Shown: positions 1-7,493 of the stretch, piece after piece
Position numbering within the stretch: position 1 is the first letter of the stretch
How the letters are laid out: the number at the start of each line of letters is the position of its first letter
Virus record (IMG/VR): IMGVR_UViG_3300010885_049282
Location: 1 to 28,370 of that record
From: a virus
Strand: one strand, 5' to 3'
Length of the DNA stretch: 28,370 bases
Program-made: the position numbers and the translations under genes
Notes under the pieces: model-generated
Databases searched by the model: none
The model's input: the letters and a program-made list of their open reading frames with translations, nothing else
Told to the model about the DNA's origin: nothing

Positions 1-68
1 GCCTGCTTGATTTCTCTCACATCGCTGGCGATCTGCTCGCGTAACCCTTGTTGCTCCTGTTCGCTCAT
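1..68 (-). CDS. 5' end of a small phage gene, running off the left edge
   Basis: An ATG at 68 on the minus strand opens a frame through the window edge. It lies five bases after the stop of the preceding gene, as expected in the same operon. The 22 visible codons start MSEQEQQGLREQ and are polar, charged and probably helical. An N-terminus of this kind is seen in small coiled-coil phage proteins such as XhlA-type lysis accessories, but too little is visible to name it. If the window is circular, the frame continues from base 28370 and stops after 29 residues, overlapping the start of the 1840-residue gene by 20 bases. Confidence 0.5.
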   Translation of the reverse strand, partial: MSEQEQQGLREQIASDVREIKQ

Positions 69-73
69 AAGCA

Positions 74-727
74 TTATTCCCAACCCGTTGTGATGTTAGC
101 CACGCCCCAAAACCTCATTTGTCCTGGAGGCTGATTCGTGAAACTACAAAGTTTTTGTATGTTTGTGCCGCCTGTGAAATTCGTTTCCATGCCCGTCAGC
201 CAGAGTTCTCCGATGCGGTTGGATGGCCACAATGCGGGGATGGATTCGATGCCTCCCAGCATGGCATATACGGCGTAGTGCGTGCCGTTCGTGACGTTGA
301 ACTGGTTCGTGCTGACTGACGCGCTGTTAGTCCAACTATACCTAGCTCCACCCCATGCGACTCGGTTAGATGCGCCGAGAGGGTTGTCCCACGTAAGCAC
401 CGTTTGCTTGAACGTCGCAGTAGATGTTGGAAGCGTCAGGCTGGATGTCGTTGCCATCTGAACTCCGGGAACAACCTGCGCGGCGTTTGAACACATAACC
501 AACGCGACAAGAGGAATGAACACCGTCCAAATGTTGACCAGCTTCCTCACCCGATAATGCAGCGCACACGCATCAGTCCTCGTTGCCACTCCACAAACGC
601 GACAATGCTTGAACGAATGTTTGCTGCGAGGAGATTTCATCTTGAACACCTTTTTCATGCGCGAGTGATCACCACCCCATTTGTCAGGATGATTCTCGAT
701 GCGTAGTTTGCGTTCGCGGGAGGTCAT
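74..727 (-). CDS. Membrane-anchored protein with HPD motif, zinc-finger-like cysteines and a beta-rich C-terminal domain
   Basis: This 217-residue protein combines unlike parts. Residues 10-24 carry a J-domain-like HPDKWGGD motif (HPD at 13-15), but the helices that precede HPD in a true J-domain are missing. Residues 42-57 hold a CxxC...CxxH set (C42, C45, C54, H57) that could bind one zinc. Residues about 63-85 form one hydrophobic segment. The rest is rich in Thr, Ser, Asn and Trp and resembles a fibronectin-III-like beta sandwich, which would place it outside the cytoplasm. The start overlaps the stop of the fibre gene (ATGA), so translation is probably coupled. The position beside the fibre suggests a virion or host-envelope role. 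Function is unknown; the domain readings are by eye. Confidence 0.75.
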   Translation of the reverse strand: MTSRERKLRIENHPDKWGGDHSRMKKVFKMKSPRSKHSFKHCRVCGVATRTDACALHYRVRKLVNIWTVFIPLVALVMCSNAAQVVPGVQMATTSSLTLPTSTATFKQTVLTWDNPLGASNRVAWGGARYSWTNSASVSTNQFNVTNGTHYAVYAMLGGIESIPALWPSNRIGELWLTGMETNFTGGTNIQKLCSFTNQPPGQMRFWGVANITTGWE

Positions 728-2562
728 CTTCCAAGTGCTGTGTTGAGAATCTGCCAGCGAGAAATTCGACGTGCCGCCGCCGACGCATTTAATCCACCAC
801 CAACCTCAAAACCCGCACACGTATAAGCTGAAAATTGGAAATTGCCTGCGTAATTATGTGCGCCAATAACCATTTCGGCGTTTGGCAATGAGGTTGTGGC
901 GGTGGCCGACAACCCCACAGCGAGATTGTTTAGGTATATCGCTTGATTTGTGGAGGATGTTCTTGAAGTCAACAACACGCCACGATGGTCGGTCGTTCCC
1001 ACGCTGCCCGCGTTTCCTTCGCCATTGTGAAGACCGCCTGTTATGATAGTTGACGACCTTGATAGATGCGCTCTTGATGTTCCGTCTGATTTTGTAACTC
1101 CGACCAGTGTTGTGAAATCAGCAATCGGAAACGCCGAAGCTGTTGGCGATGCAATCAAAATGTGCGCTGAATTTTGAAGATAAATTCCGCCGCCGTCAGT
1201 TGACGGCGTAAATCCAGTGCCTGAATAATCGTCAACTCCATCGAATGTGACTCCGTTCGCGCTGTGCGAAGGATAACCGCCAGAACTCCCCAAAAATGTC
1301 AGGTTTCCGCTGCCTTTAAGATAGACCCTGTGTGCGTTTGATGAGCCTCCAATAAACGGAGCGAGATAAACTATGTTCGTCCAATCACCGTCGGCCTTTG
1401 TGCTGATAACGAATGTGTTGATAGCCTGCTTCTGGCTAATTGATGTTATTCCCGCCGCTGCAATATAGGACTGGGCGTCGCTATCAATTCCAACAGATGT
1501 AAGCAGCCCGCCTGTAAAATTTGCAAATGTGACATTTGTATTGCCATCAAGGTAGCTCACTGAAATCGTCTGACCGACATTTGCACCAACGGCGAACGGT
1601 ATTCCTATCGCGGCTTGAATGGCATTTGTTGAAGCTCGGAAAGTTTCAAAGCCAAGTTCTGTTGGATTATCTACGTCTCTGTTGTTCTGCGCCCAGTGTG
1701 GGGTGTCTGCATAAAATCTAAGCGTTCCGTTTTCTGTCACGCCAGCAGTGTCTAATTCTGACGTTCCAACGATTCCGGGATAATGAAATTGGCGATTTGT
1801 TTTGTTTACAGAGACGAACCTTAGCGGGTGCGAAAAACCAGTGATTAAAGTGGAGTTTGTTCCTAATGCCGCTGGGTCTGCGGCGTATTGAATGTGAATC
1901 CGATTGCCAGAATCTCCAGTTACCCCAATTTGAATAACGCCATCGCTCAATGTGGGATTCAACACAACGTCGCCTTGATTTGCGCCAAGCAACACGATGC
2001 CATGAGATGCGCCGTGAGCGGTTGTGTTGAAAGCTAAAGTTCCGGGATCAGCATTTGTGGTTTTGAATATGTAGTTATTGCCAACAATCTGCACACCGTT
2101 CACGGTGAGATTGTTAAAGATGTTGGTTAATCCTAGTCCATTTCCCGCAATCGCATAACTCCCCGCCGCGAGGCCGGATTGGGTGACGTCTCCAGAAGAA
2201 CTCCTGTTGGTCACCAGGTTGTAGAACGTGCTGTCGACGTTGTTGGTGGTGATGGTGGTGGCGGCGATCTGGCTGGCGGTGATGCCGCTCAGGCGCGCCA
2301 GTGGCACGGTGCCGCTACGCAGTTCGGTGGCGTTCAGGTTGGTGATGGCTGCGCCGTCGCCCGTATAGTTCGTGATGACCGTGTTGTTGGTGGTCAAAAA
2401 GCCCAGCGAGGTCCGCACCGCCGCGCTGTCTGCGCCGCGCAACATCGTGCGCGTAAAAGCCGTGGTGGCGATGGGTGTTCCTTGCGCGAGCAAGGAGATA
2501 GGGGATAGGAGATAGGAGAGGGCCATCCAGAACGCCCATCGGAATGGTGTGGTCATTGTCAT
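724..2562 (-). CDS. Fibre-like or surface protein with a hydrophobic, signal-like N-terminus
   Basis: 612 residues. Residues 1-28 look like a Sec signal peptide: a few polar residues, a hydrophobic run, then LLAQG. That is unusual for a tail fibre. Residues about 60-100 contain the GDGAAITNLNATELRSGTVPLARL pattern common in phage fibre stalks. The middle is beta-rich, with many Thr, Asn and Gly. The last 200 residues, with IYLNN, EMVIGAHN and a final ISRWQILN, resemble a LamG/concanavalin-like lectin domain that would bind glycans. The start overlaps the upstream stop (ATGA). Base composition changes abruptly at about 2160-2200: the first 130 codons are GC-rich and the rest much richer in A and T, as expected if the receptor-binding part was exchanged by recombination. 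A host-surface protein is the alternative. Confidence 0.7.
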   Translation of the reverse strand: MTMTTPFRWAFWMALSYLLSPISLLAQGTPIATTAFTRTMLRGADSAAVRTSLGFLTTNNTVITNYTGDGAAITNLNATELRSGTVPLARLSGITASQIAATTITTNNVDSTFYNLVTNRSSSGDVTQSGLAAGSYAIAGNGLGLTNIFNNLTVNGVQIVGNNYIFKTTNADPGTLAFNTTAHGASHGIVLLGANQGDVVLNPTLSDGVIQIGVTGDSGNRIHIQYAADPAALGTNSTLITGFSHPLRFVSVNKTNRQFHYPGIVGTSELDTAGVTENGTLRFYADTPHWAQNNRDVDNPTELGFETFRASTNAIQAAIGIPFAVGANVGQTISVSYLDGNTNVTFANFTGGLLTSVGIDSDAQSYIAAAGITSISQKQAINTFVISTKADGDWTNIVYLAPFIGGSSNAHRVYLKGSGNLTFLGSSGGYPSHSANGVTFDGVDDYSGTGFTPSTDGGGIYLQNSAHILIASPTASAFPIADFTTLVGVTKSDGTSRAHLSRSSTIITGGLHNGEGNAGSVGTTDHRGVLLTSRTSSTNQAIYLNNLAVGLSATATTSLPNAEMVIGAHNYAGNFQFSAYTCAGFEVGGGLNASAAARRISRWQILNTALGR

Positions 2563-2942
2563 ACTTTTCGGTAGGAGAGGGTGACGACGGCGTCGTTGGC
2601 GCTTCCAGCCGTCACGGTGCTGTTGGCGTCCGCCGGAGCTCCGGTGGCTACCACGGCGTAGATGCCGCTGTTGAAGGGGATGCCGGTGCTGAAGCTGAGC
2701 TGTGCGGTCAGGCCGTAGGGACAGGGCAGTACGAGGATGGGTGCGACGCTGCTGGCGCTGCCCGCGGCCGCATCGTAGAGGCAGAGGAAACGGTCCGCGG
2801 CGACGGCCGCTCGCACGTGGATGACCGCCTCATACACGACGGACTTCACGGCGCTGGTCTGTGTGGCGGCGGCGTAGTTGCTGCCGCTCACGTTTGTGCC
2901 GGCCACGTCGGCGTTGCTGATCCTGATCGTTCCTAGACTCAT
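2559..2942 (-). CDS. Small beta-rich phage structural protein, unknown
   Basis: 127 residues starting MSLGTIRISNADV. It is rich in Ala, Val, Ser and Thr, with alternating hydrophobic stretches and no helix-forming blocks, as in a small beta-sandwich virion protein. It contains no signal peptide or membrane segment. It lies between the adaptor and the fibre, and its stop overlaps the fibre start, so a connector, decoration or fibre-base role is likely from context. No family was recognised. Confidence 0.65.
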   Translation of the reverse strand: MSLGTIRISNADVAGTNVSGSNYAAATQTSAVKSVVYEAVIHVRAAVAADRFLCLYDAAAGSASSVAPILVLPCPYGLTAQLSFSTGIPFNSGIYAVVATGAPADANSTVTAGSANDAVVTLSYRKV

Positions 2943-2970
2943 AAATTGTGTTCTTTTCGTTGTTCTTTTT

Positions 2971-3990
2971 CTATCGCGTCATAACCACGGTCTTGACGCG
3001 CTGAGATTGGTGTCCCACGACGAGTGTCTTCTGGTCGTCGAGTGCGGCGGTGGCGTAGGCCTCGTAGGCCATGGACTCCTCCAACGTGCCGCCCCCAGGG
3101 CCGCGCACCCATGAGCTGGCCATGCCATGCACGAGGGGCTTGTGAAATATTCTGGGAATCTCCAGCAGCGTCCACTTCGAGGGCTCGCTGGTGGGCGTTT
3201 GGTTGGCGCTCGTGGCCGTGGCGCACTCATAAAAGTTTCCGCGCTCTGCACCGCCGGTGTAAAAGACCTGGTCGCCCACGGCGTAGGCCTCGGTGACGTC
3301 GAATTCGTCCCCAATAAGTTTGTGGCAGCGGACGCGGAAGGTGATCCAGACGGAGGCGGCGGCGTCTTTGACCTGCACGCCGTTCTGGCTGAGGCTCCAG
3401 TTCAACTCGTTATACGTCGTATGAATGCGCGGATTGCTATTTGTGACCGTCTCGACCAGCCCAATGGCGGTCTGTCCGGTCTGGGTGTAGCTGACGTAGC
3501 GATCGAACTCGATGAGCTCTCCAAAGTAGTTGGTGTCTGTGGGGGTGTTGCCTGTGCTCGCGGTGTGACATTGATAGTTCCGGCCAGCATAGGAGACCGC
3601 GTCTCCGGGCGCATAGGAGGTGGAGGCGGCGTAGTCGGAGGGCGTGTAGCTGGTCTGGCACTCGGCCCAGTAGGCGGTATTGGTGACATCGGATAAATCG
3701 GCCGGCGCTTCTCCGGTGCTGGATCGGAGTGCGAGGTAATACGTCTGGGCCGGCGCGTAGAACACCTCTGAGCCGGAGGCATAGGTGGTGACGCTGTCCC
3801 AGTCCGCCCGGAAGTGCCGCTCCTCCACGCGCTGTAACACGGGCCAGAAATGGTAGTCCCAACACTTCTCGAGCCATTTGCGCGCCGCGCGGCGCAGTGT
3901 GGCAAAGTCGCCCACGCTCAACGACGCCGGATCGAGCGATACTTCTTCGCCCGCGTCATACAGCACATCGATGAAGTCTGTGGTCTCCAT
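2971..3990 (-). CDS. Head-tail adaptor-like protein carrying three CBM5/12-like repeats
   Basis: 339 residues. The N-terminus (1-62, LRRAARKWLEKCWDYHFWPVLQRVEER) and the C-terminus (277-339, IPRIFHKPLVHGMASSWVRG...EESMAYEAYATAAL) look like the helical parts of a short-tail connector or adaptor that docks under the portal. Between them are three copies of a chitin-binding type-3-like motif, with the pattern aromatic-x4-Y-x2-G-x-V-x-Y, then Y-x-C/A and a distal P and W/F, at about 63-110, 117-160 and 229-278. In CBM5/12 modules these aromatics stack on sugars. The gene sits between capsid-proximal genes and the fibre. Its stop overlaps the upstream start by one base. The adaptor assignment rests on pattern and position and is moderate. 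Confidence 0.65.
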   Translation of the reverse strand: METTDFIDVLYDAGEEVSLDPASLSVGDFATLRRAARKWLEKCWDYHFWPVLQRVEERHFRADWDSVTTYASGSEVFYAPAQTYYLALRSSTGEAPADLSDVTNTAYWAECQTSYTPSDYAASTSYAPGDAVSYAGRNYQCHTASTGNTPTDTNYFGELIEFDRYVSYTQTGQTAIGLVETVTNSNPRIHTTYNELNWSLSQNGVQVKDAAASVWITFRVRCHKLIGDEFDVTEAYAVGDQVFYTGGAERGNFYECATATSANQTPTSEPSKWTLLEIPRIFHKPLVHGMASSWVRGPGGGTLEESMAYEAYATAALDDQKTLVVGHQSQRVKTVVMTR

Positions 3991-4397
3991 TATCCGTAAC
4001 TCTTATGAAATCTCTGCGGCCTCTGTGTCTCTGTGGACGTCCCTGCTGCCCCGATCTGTATCCGGGTGCCGGCGGCCTTGATGCGTGCGGCGGGGTTGTC
4101 CCGTTTGAACTCGGCCAAAAATTGTTTGTCACGCCAGCAGGCGTAACCGTCTCCGATATACTTGCCCTGGTCGTCGTAGCTGAAGCGTTGTCCCCAGTAG
4201 TGGTAGGCCTCGGGCGTGATGCTTAGCGTGGGCGCGCCCAGTCCGTCCAGGCTTTTCCAATCGACGTTGTTCGATTGCGCCACGCGCAGCTGGTTCTCGG
4301 GCGCGCGTAGCGCCGTCATGGTGTCGCGGGCGTGGCGGCCACGGACCAACTCGTCCGCCAGGGCGGCCGGCAATTCACTGAGATCGACTTGCATCAT
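3990..4397 (-). CDS. Small head/connector-region protein, unknown
   Basis: 135 residues starting MMQVDLSELPAALADELVRG, with a good ribosome site (GGAG five bases before the ATG). The N-terminal half is helical. The middle (EAYHYWGQRFSYDDQGKYIGDGYACWRDKQFLAEFKRDNP) is aromatic and charged. The last 15 residues are encoded by a CACAGAGACACAGAG-type repeat also found just upstream of the gene, so the C-terminus may have been replaced by repeat DNA. It lies just after a terminator and before the adaptor gene, which suggests a head-completion or connector role. No family was recognised. Confidence 0.65.
   Translation of the reverse strand: MMQVDLSELPAALADELVRGRHARDTMTALRAPENQLRVAQSNNVDWKSLDGLGAPTLSITPEAYHYWGQRFSYDDQGKYIGDGYACWRDKQFLAEFKRDNPAARIKAAGTRIQIGAAGTSTETQRPQRFHKSYG
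4021..4036 (-). repeat. CACAGAG-type repeat, copy inside the 3' end of a gene
   Basis: On the minus strand this reads CCACAGAGACACAGAG and is followed by GCCGCAGAGA. It matches the copy at 4403-4418 in 15 of 16 bases and in the same orientation. It encodes the end of the 135-residue protein. Repeats of this type occur between genes in many environmental bacteria (general knowledge, not checked here). Confidence 0.6.
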
Positions 4398-4402
4398 GCT
4401 TA

Positions 4403-4418
4403 CTCCGTGTCTCTGTGG
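4403..4418 (-). repeat. CACAGAG-type repeat, copy in the 5' leader
   Basis: Reads CCACAGAGACACGGAG on the minus strand. It runs into the GGAG ribosome site of the 135-residue gene, so it supplies part of that gene's translation signal. With the copy at 4021-4036 it brackets the gene. Confidence 0.6.
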
Positions 4419-4419
4419 T

Positions 4420-4454
4420 AAAAATCTCTCCCCGGAGGTTTGCCCCGGGGAGAG
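4420..4454 (-). terminator. Rho-independent terminator after the decoration-like gene
   Basis: Read on the minus strand, a perfect 10-bp GC-rich stem (4445-4454 with 4426-4435) with a 9-base loop is followed by one A and five Ts. It lies eight bases after the stop of the 152-residue gene. It would reduce transcription from the abundant capsid genes into the connector and fibre genes. Confidence 0.8.
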
Positions 4455-4462
4455 GTGATGGA

Positions 4463-4921
4463 TTATTTGGCCAAGTTTGCACCGTCAACCAGTTGCAGGA
4501 AGATGTGCATCTCGCCTGCCGTGGTCTTGGTGGGGTCACCGCTCGCGCCGAACGTGGGCGTGAACTTGATGATGTCGCTCGCGGGGATCAGGTTCGTGGT
4601 CTGAGCGCCCTTAATCCAGCCGGCGGTCTTGATGGTGGTGCTGGCCACGTAGGCGTTGGCGGTCGAGCCGTCGCCCACGGTGATGACGAGTGTCACCGCC
4701 GTAGTGCCATCGGACTGGAACGCGTTGAACGCGGTCTCCACATAGACGGCTGCGTCCTTGACGAGCAGGTTTGCGTCCGTGGATGACGAGTTGAACGCCG
4801 GGAACAGCGAATACGCTGTGGCGCTGGTCAGTGCGGCGACGTCCGCCGCCTTGACTGTGATCTTGTGGGTATACCCGGAGCTAGCTGCTTCGAGTGCCGT
4901 CAGACATGTTATTGATGCCAT
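4463..4921 (-). CDS. Probable head decoration or minor capsid protein
   Basis: 152 residues starting MASITCLTALEAASSGYTHKI. Composition is typical of a beta-rich virion protein (Ala, Thr, Ser, Val), with few charges and no membrane segment. It lies immediately after the major capsid gene and is followed by a strong terminator, so it is probably made in large amount with the capsid. AAAGGA lies 11 bases before the ATG. The decoration role is inferred from position, size and composition; no family was recognised. Confidence 0.7.
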   Translation of the reverse strand: MASITCLTALEAASSGYTHKITVKAADVAALTSATAYSLFPAFNSSSTDANLLVKDAAVYVETAFNAFQSDGTTAVTLVITVGDGSTANAYVASTTIKTAGWIKGAQTTNLIPASDIIKFTPTFGASGDPTKTTAGEMHIFLQLVDGANLAK

Positions 4922-4955
4922 AAACTGTTGGTCCTTTATTCGGGGTTAAGGTGGG

Positions 4956-5966
4956 TTAGGAGGTCGCGGCGAATTTGCCGAGCACTTTGGGGTTCTTCGC
5001 GACGAGCGCGACGACTGCTTCGATCATGGCGCGAGGACCAGAACCGTCGTTGGCGAGCGGGGTCACCTTGGGCTGCCAACCCCAGTTGATGCACAGGCGG
5101 TCCATGGGCAACACGTAGCCACGGCATTTGCCCGTGGTGCTCGGTGTGGCCGTGCCGGTGTTCGCGAGGAACAACGAGGTGTGCAACTTCACCGTGTTGA
5201 AGTCGCCTTCATACACGAGGATGTTGCTGGTGATCTTCTTGTCGGCGATGTCCTGGTTAAAATGGCGCATCGTGAAGTAGGCGTTCGTTCCGCTGGCGGC
5301 CTGGGTGAACCCTGTGACGGTCTTCTTCAGCGTGGTGCCGCAGACCAAGTCGAGGTCTTGCGCCTTGCCATACTGAGTGAAGATGCTTTCGAGCACGCCC
5401 TTGAACAGGGATTCGGTGAGCGATGCCGTGGCGGTGGAGTCGATGCTGCCGCTTGGCGTGAGGAAGTTGCTATCGATCGGCAACACGGTCTGGGCGGTGC
5501 TGCTGATGAAGCTGCCTAGGCCGCGGAGTTTGTAGGGCTTGCCCGAGCTGACCTCGGCCTGCGTGTCGTTGTCCGAGCCGATGGCGCATTCGATGTCGCG
5601 AGAAATTTCTTCCAATTTCTTGTCGATGCTGCGGGCCATCTCTCCTTCGCTTGCCCCAGCCACGTTGCTGATCTCCTCAGCGATTGTGCCGACGCCTGCG
5701 GTGCGGCGGAATTTCTGTCCATACACGTAGGCGCGGACGCGGTTCTCGGCGGCGTTCTCGATGGCCGTGACCGGTTCACCGTCGGCGCTGCCGGCGGTGT
5801 CGGGCGTGGCGTAGCTGTCGAGCTGCCAGCTGACCTGCATGTTCTGCAGTTTCTGTTCCTTGGGCAACATAGCGAGCAAGGGTTTATCCTTGTAGTCGTC
5901 GAGTGCGATGATGTCGAAAAGCTGTTCGCGCTTGCCGACCTGATTTGGTTCTACTAGTTGAGACAT
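4956..5966 (-). CDS. Major capsid protein, SU10/DUF5309-like
   Basis: 336 residues. The start MSQLVEPNQVGKREQLFDIIALDDYKDKPLLAMLP has the pattern of the DUF5309/SU10 capsid family, in which an opening 'dii...kPll.ml' segment is followed by an N-arm aligned with 'WQLDSYATPD', then 'ENRVRAYVYGQKFRRTAGVGTIAEEI' and a helical 'SIDKKLEEISRDIECAIG' spine. The C-terminal part (GYVLPMDRLCINWGWQPKV) fits the end of the fold. An AAAGGAG ribosome site precedes the ATG by seven bases, consistent with high expression. The scaffold gene is immediately upstream and the putative decoration gene downstream. The subunits form an HK97-like shell. The protein is complete. Confidence 0.85.
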   Translation of the reverse strand: MSQLVEPNQVGKREQLFDIIALDDYKDKPLLAMLPKEQKLQNMQVSWQLDSYATPDTAGSADGEPVTAIENAAENRVRAYVYGQKFRRTAGVGTIAEEISNVAGASEGEMARSIDKKLEEISRDIECAIGSDNDTQAEVSSGKPYKLRGLGSFISSTAQTVLPIDSNFLTPSGSIDSTATASLTESLFKGVLESIFTQYGKAQDLDLVCGTTLKKTVTGFTQAASGTNAYFTMRHFNQDIADKKITSNILVYEGDFNTVKLHTSLFLANTGTATPSTTGKCRGYVLPMDRLCINWGWQPKVTPLANDGSGPRAMIEAVVALVAKNPKVLGKFAATS

Positions 5967-5981
5967 GTTTGACTCCTTTCC

Positions 5982-7121
5982 TCAGCCGAATTTCGGCACG
6001 AGGGATTGAATGAATTTCATACGGGCGTTCTTATCTCCTCCGATTGCTGCGGAAACGGTTTCGTCGCTGACCTCGTTGGCGTTTCGCTTCTGGACGGGCG
6101 GCGCTGTGGCACGGGGTGACGGTATCTTGACCGGCAGCTCCAGCTTGGCCTTGGGCTTGGGCGGCGTGGCCTGCTTGGCGCGCGCTTCCAATGCCTCGAG
6201 TCCTAACACATGCACCGCCGCGGCGATGGGCCAGTCCGGTATGCGGCGCAGTTCCGGGAACGCCTTGATGACGTCCTGAAACTTTTGTGCGCGTGCGCTC
6301 TTGGCGTCCACGAGCTCGGGCACGACGGCCTGTGCTTGAGTCCACGCCTGGGCGCTGCGTTCCAGATACTGGGCCTGCTGCGGGATGGCTCGCTCCACCA
6401 TGTTGCGGGCCTCGCGTCTTACACTGCGCAAGAATTTTCCCATCCTTGCGGCGCTGTAGTCTTCGTTGCCCTCGGAATCGGCGAGCTGCACCTTGGCGCT
6501 GCGCAGTGCCGACTCGACTCGCCCGGGATCGTCTTGCAACGATTCCAGCAGCTCGTCTGCCTGGTCCTGCGCCTGCACCGCGTTGTCCCGTTCTACCTGT
6601 AACTGTTTCATGTCAGTCACGTGCAGGAGCGGATTCGCTGCGGTCGGCACGATCTGCGGGGCGGCGGATGTCTCGGCCTGTTTTTGTTCCAACTGCTGTT
6701 GTAACTCGGCCAGCTTGGTCTCCAGTCCTGCCTTCGCTTCCTGTGCGGCCTTGGTCTTGGCCACCTCTTTGGCGATGCGCCGGTTGATGGCCTGCTGGGT
6801 GTGATCGTCCAGCTTGCCCTTCGTTCCGTCATCGTCCTCGGACTCGTCCACCGCGTCCTCGGCCGTGGCCTCGGGCGCGACTTCTGTTTCCTCTGCGTTC
6901 GGTTGAGAAAGATCGCTCTGTTTTGCGTCAGTGGCCTCTTGCGCGGCGGTATTATCCACCGTGCCGTCGTCCGGGTTGACGCCATCTGCTGCGGCCTTTG
7001 CCAGGTCTCTTCCCAGTGCCAATTTGGCGAACTGGTTCAATACCTCGGCGCGTCCCGTAGCGTTCAACGCTTCTTCCACAGTTGTTAAAGCGGGGGCTGT
7101 TGCCGCTGTTTCGTTGTTCAT
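5982..7121 (-). CDS. Capsid scaffolding-like protein
   Basis: 379 residues from the ATG at 7121 (MNNETAATAPAL), chosen because AGGA lies upstream. The frame is open a further 27 codons, to 7202, but that part crosses a terminator. The first 110 residues are acidic and low in complexity (Glu, Asp, Ala, Gln). Residues about 125-155 and 175-200 look like coiled coils (EAKAGLETKLAELQQQLEQKQ). The C-terminus is basic (KRNANEV...KNARMKFIQSLVPKF), as in scaffolds that hold the capsid protein through a basic tail. The position between portal and capsid genes is the normal place for a scaffold. No protease domain is visible. Confidence 0.75.
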   Translation of the reverse strand: MNNETAATAPALTTVEEALNATGRAEVLNQFAKLALGRDLAKAAADGVNPDDGTVDNTAAQEATDAKQSDLSQPNAEETEVAPEATAEDAVDESEDDDGTKGKLDDHTQQAINRRIAKEVAKTKAAQEAKAGLETKLAELQQQLEQKQAETSAAPQIVPTAANPLLHVTDMKQLQVERDNAVQAQDQADELLESLQDDPGRVESALRSAKVQLADSEGNEDYSAARMGKFLRSVRREARNMVERAIPQQAQYLERSAQAWTQAQAVVPELVDAKSARAQKFQDVIKAFPELRRIPDWPIAAAVHVLGLEALEARAKQATPPKPKAKLELPVKIPSPRATAPPVQKRNANEVSDETVSAAIGGDKNARMKFIQSLVPKFG

Positions 7122-7152
7122 GTCTTTGTCCTGACAAGTCGGATGACCGTCC

Positions 7153-7166
7153 CGGGCGGATGCCCG
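7153..7166 (-). other. Short hairpin in the leader of the scaffold gene
   Basis: A 5-bp GC stem (7153-7157 with 7162-7166) with a 4-base loop lies between the terminator at 7184 and the scaffold ATG at 7121. There is no T-run after it, so it is not a terminator. It could act on mRNA stability or processing at the start of the head gene message. Support is only the base pairing. Confidence 0.35.
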
Positions 7167-7183
7167 TGCATGAGAGAAACCAC

Positions 7184-7210
7184 AAAAAAAATCCCCGCGC
7201 AAAGGCGGGG
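7184..7210 (-). terminator. Rho-independent terminator between the portal-side and scaffold-capsid genes
   Basis: On the minus strand, CCCCGC and GCGGGG (7205-7210 with 7093+100 to 7198) pair with a 6-base loop, followed by an A and a run of eight Ts (7184-7191). The pairing segments are 7205-7210 and 7193-7198. This separates terminase-portal transcription from scaffold-capsid transcription, so a promoter or antitermination must act downstream. Confidence 0.85.
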
Positions 7211-7246
7211 CTGAGGATTGCGGACTGTTGCGGAGTGTTGCGGACT
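7199..7246 (-). repeat. 48-base repeat, copy A (upstream of the scaffold gene)
   Basis: Matches 9801-9848 in 45 of 48 bases and in the same orientation. It contains three tandem 10-base units of TGCGGA(C/G)TGT type. Its end forms one arm of the terminator at 7184-7210. Together with copy B it is the only long intergenic repeat seen in the window. Confidence 0.8.
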
Positions 7247-7258
7247 GTTTCGCGAGAA

Positions 7259-7492
7259 CTATGCCCGAGGCGCAGAGGACTCGTTGACGAGCGCGGTCAG
7301 TGCGTTCTGAATATCTCGCGCGTGCGCCAGGCGGCCCGCGTTGAACTGACGCGCGCTGTCGGTCAAACCCGGGTTGGTGACGGCGTTGACCTCGTTCTCC
7401 ACGGCGTCTCGCAGCACGGATTGAACGCCTTGCCAGAAGGGATGCGTGGGGTGAAGCGAGGCGAGGGCGGATTTGATTTCGTTTTCGCTCAT
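7259..7492 (-). CDS. Small helical protein between portal and scaffold, unknown
   Basis: 77 residues (MSENEIKSALASLHPTHPFWQGVQSVLRDAVENEV...). The sequence is mostly helical and polar, with no membrane segment. The start lies one base after the portal stop, so translation is probably coupled. Small helical proteins in this slot are common in podovirus-like head modules and are often of unknown function. Context favours a head-assembly or portal-associated role. Confidence 0.7.
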   Translation of the reverse strand: MSENEIKSALASLHPTHPFWQGVQSVLRDAVENEVNAVTNPGLTDSARQFNAGRLAHARDIQNALTALVNESSAPRA

Positions 7493-7493
7493 A

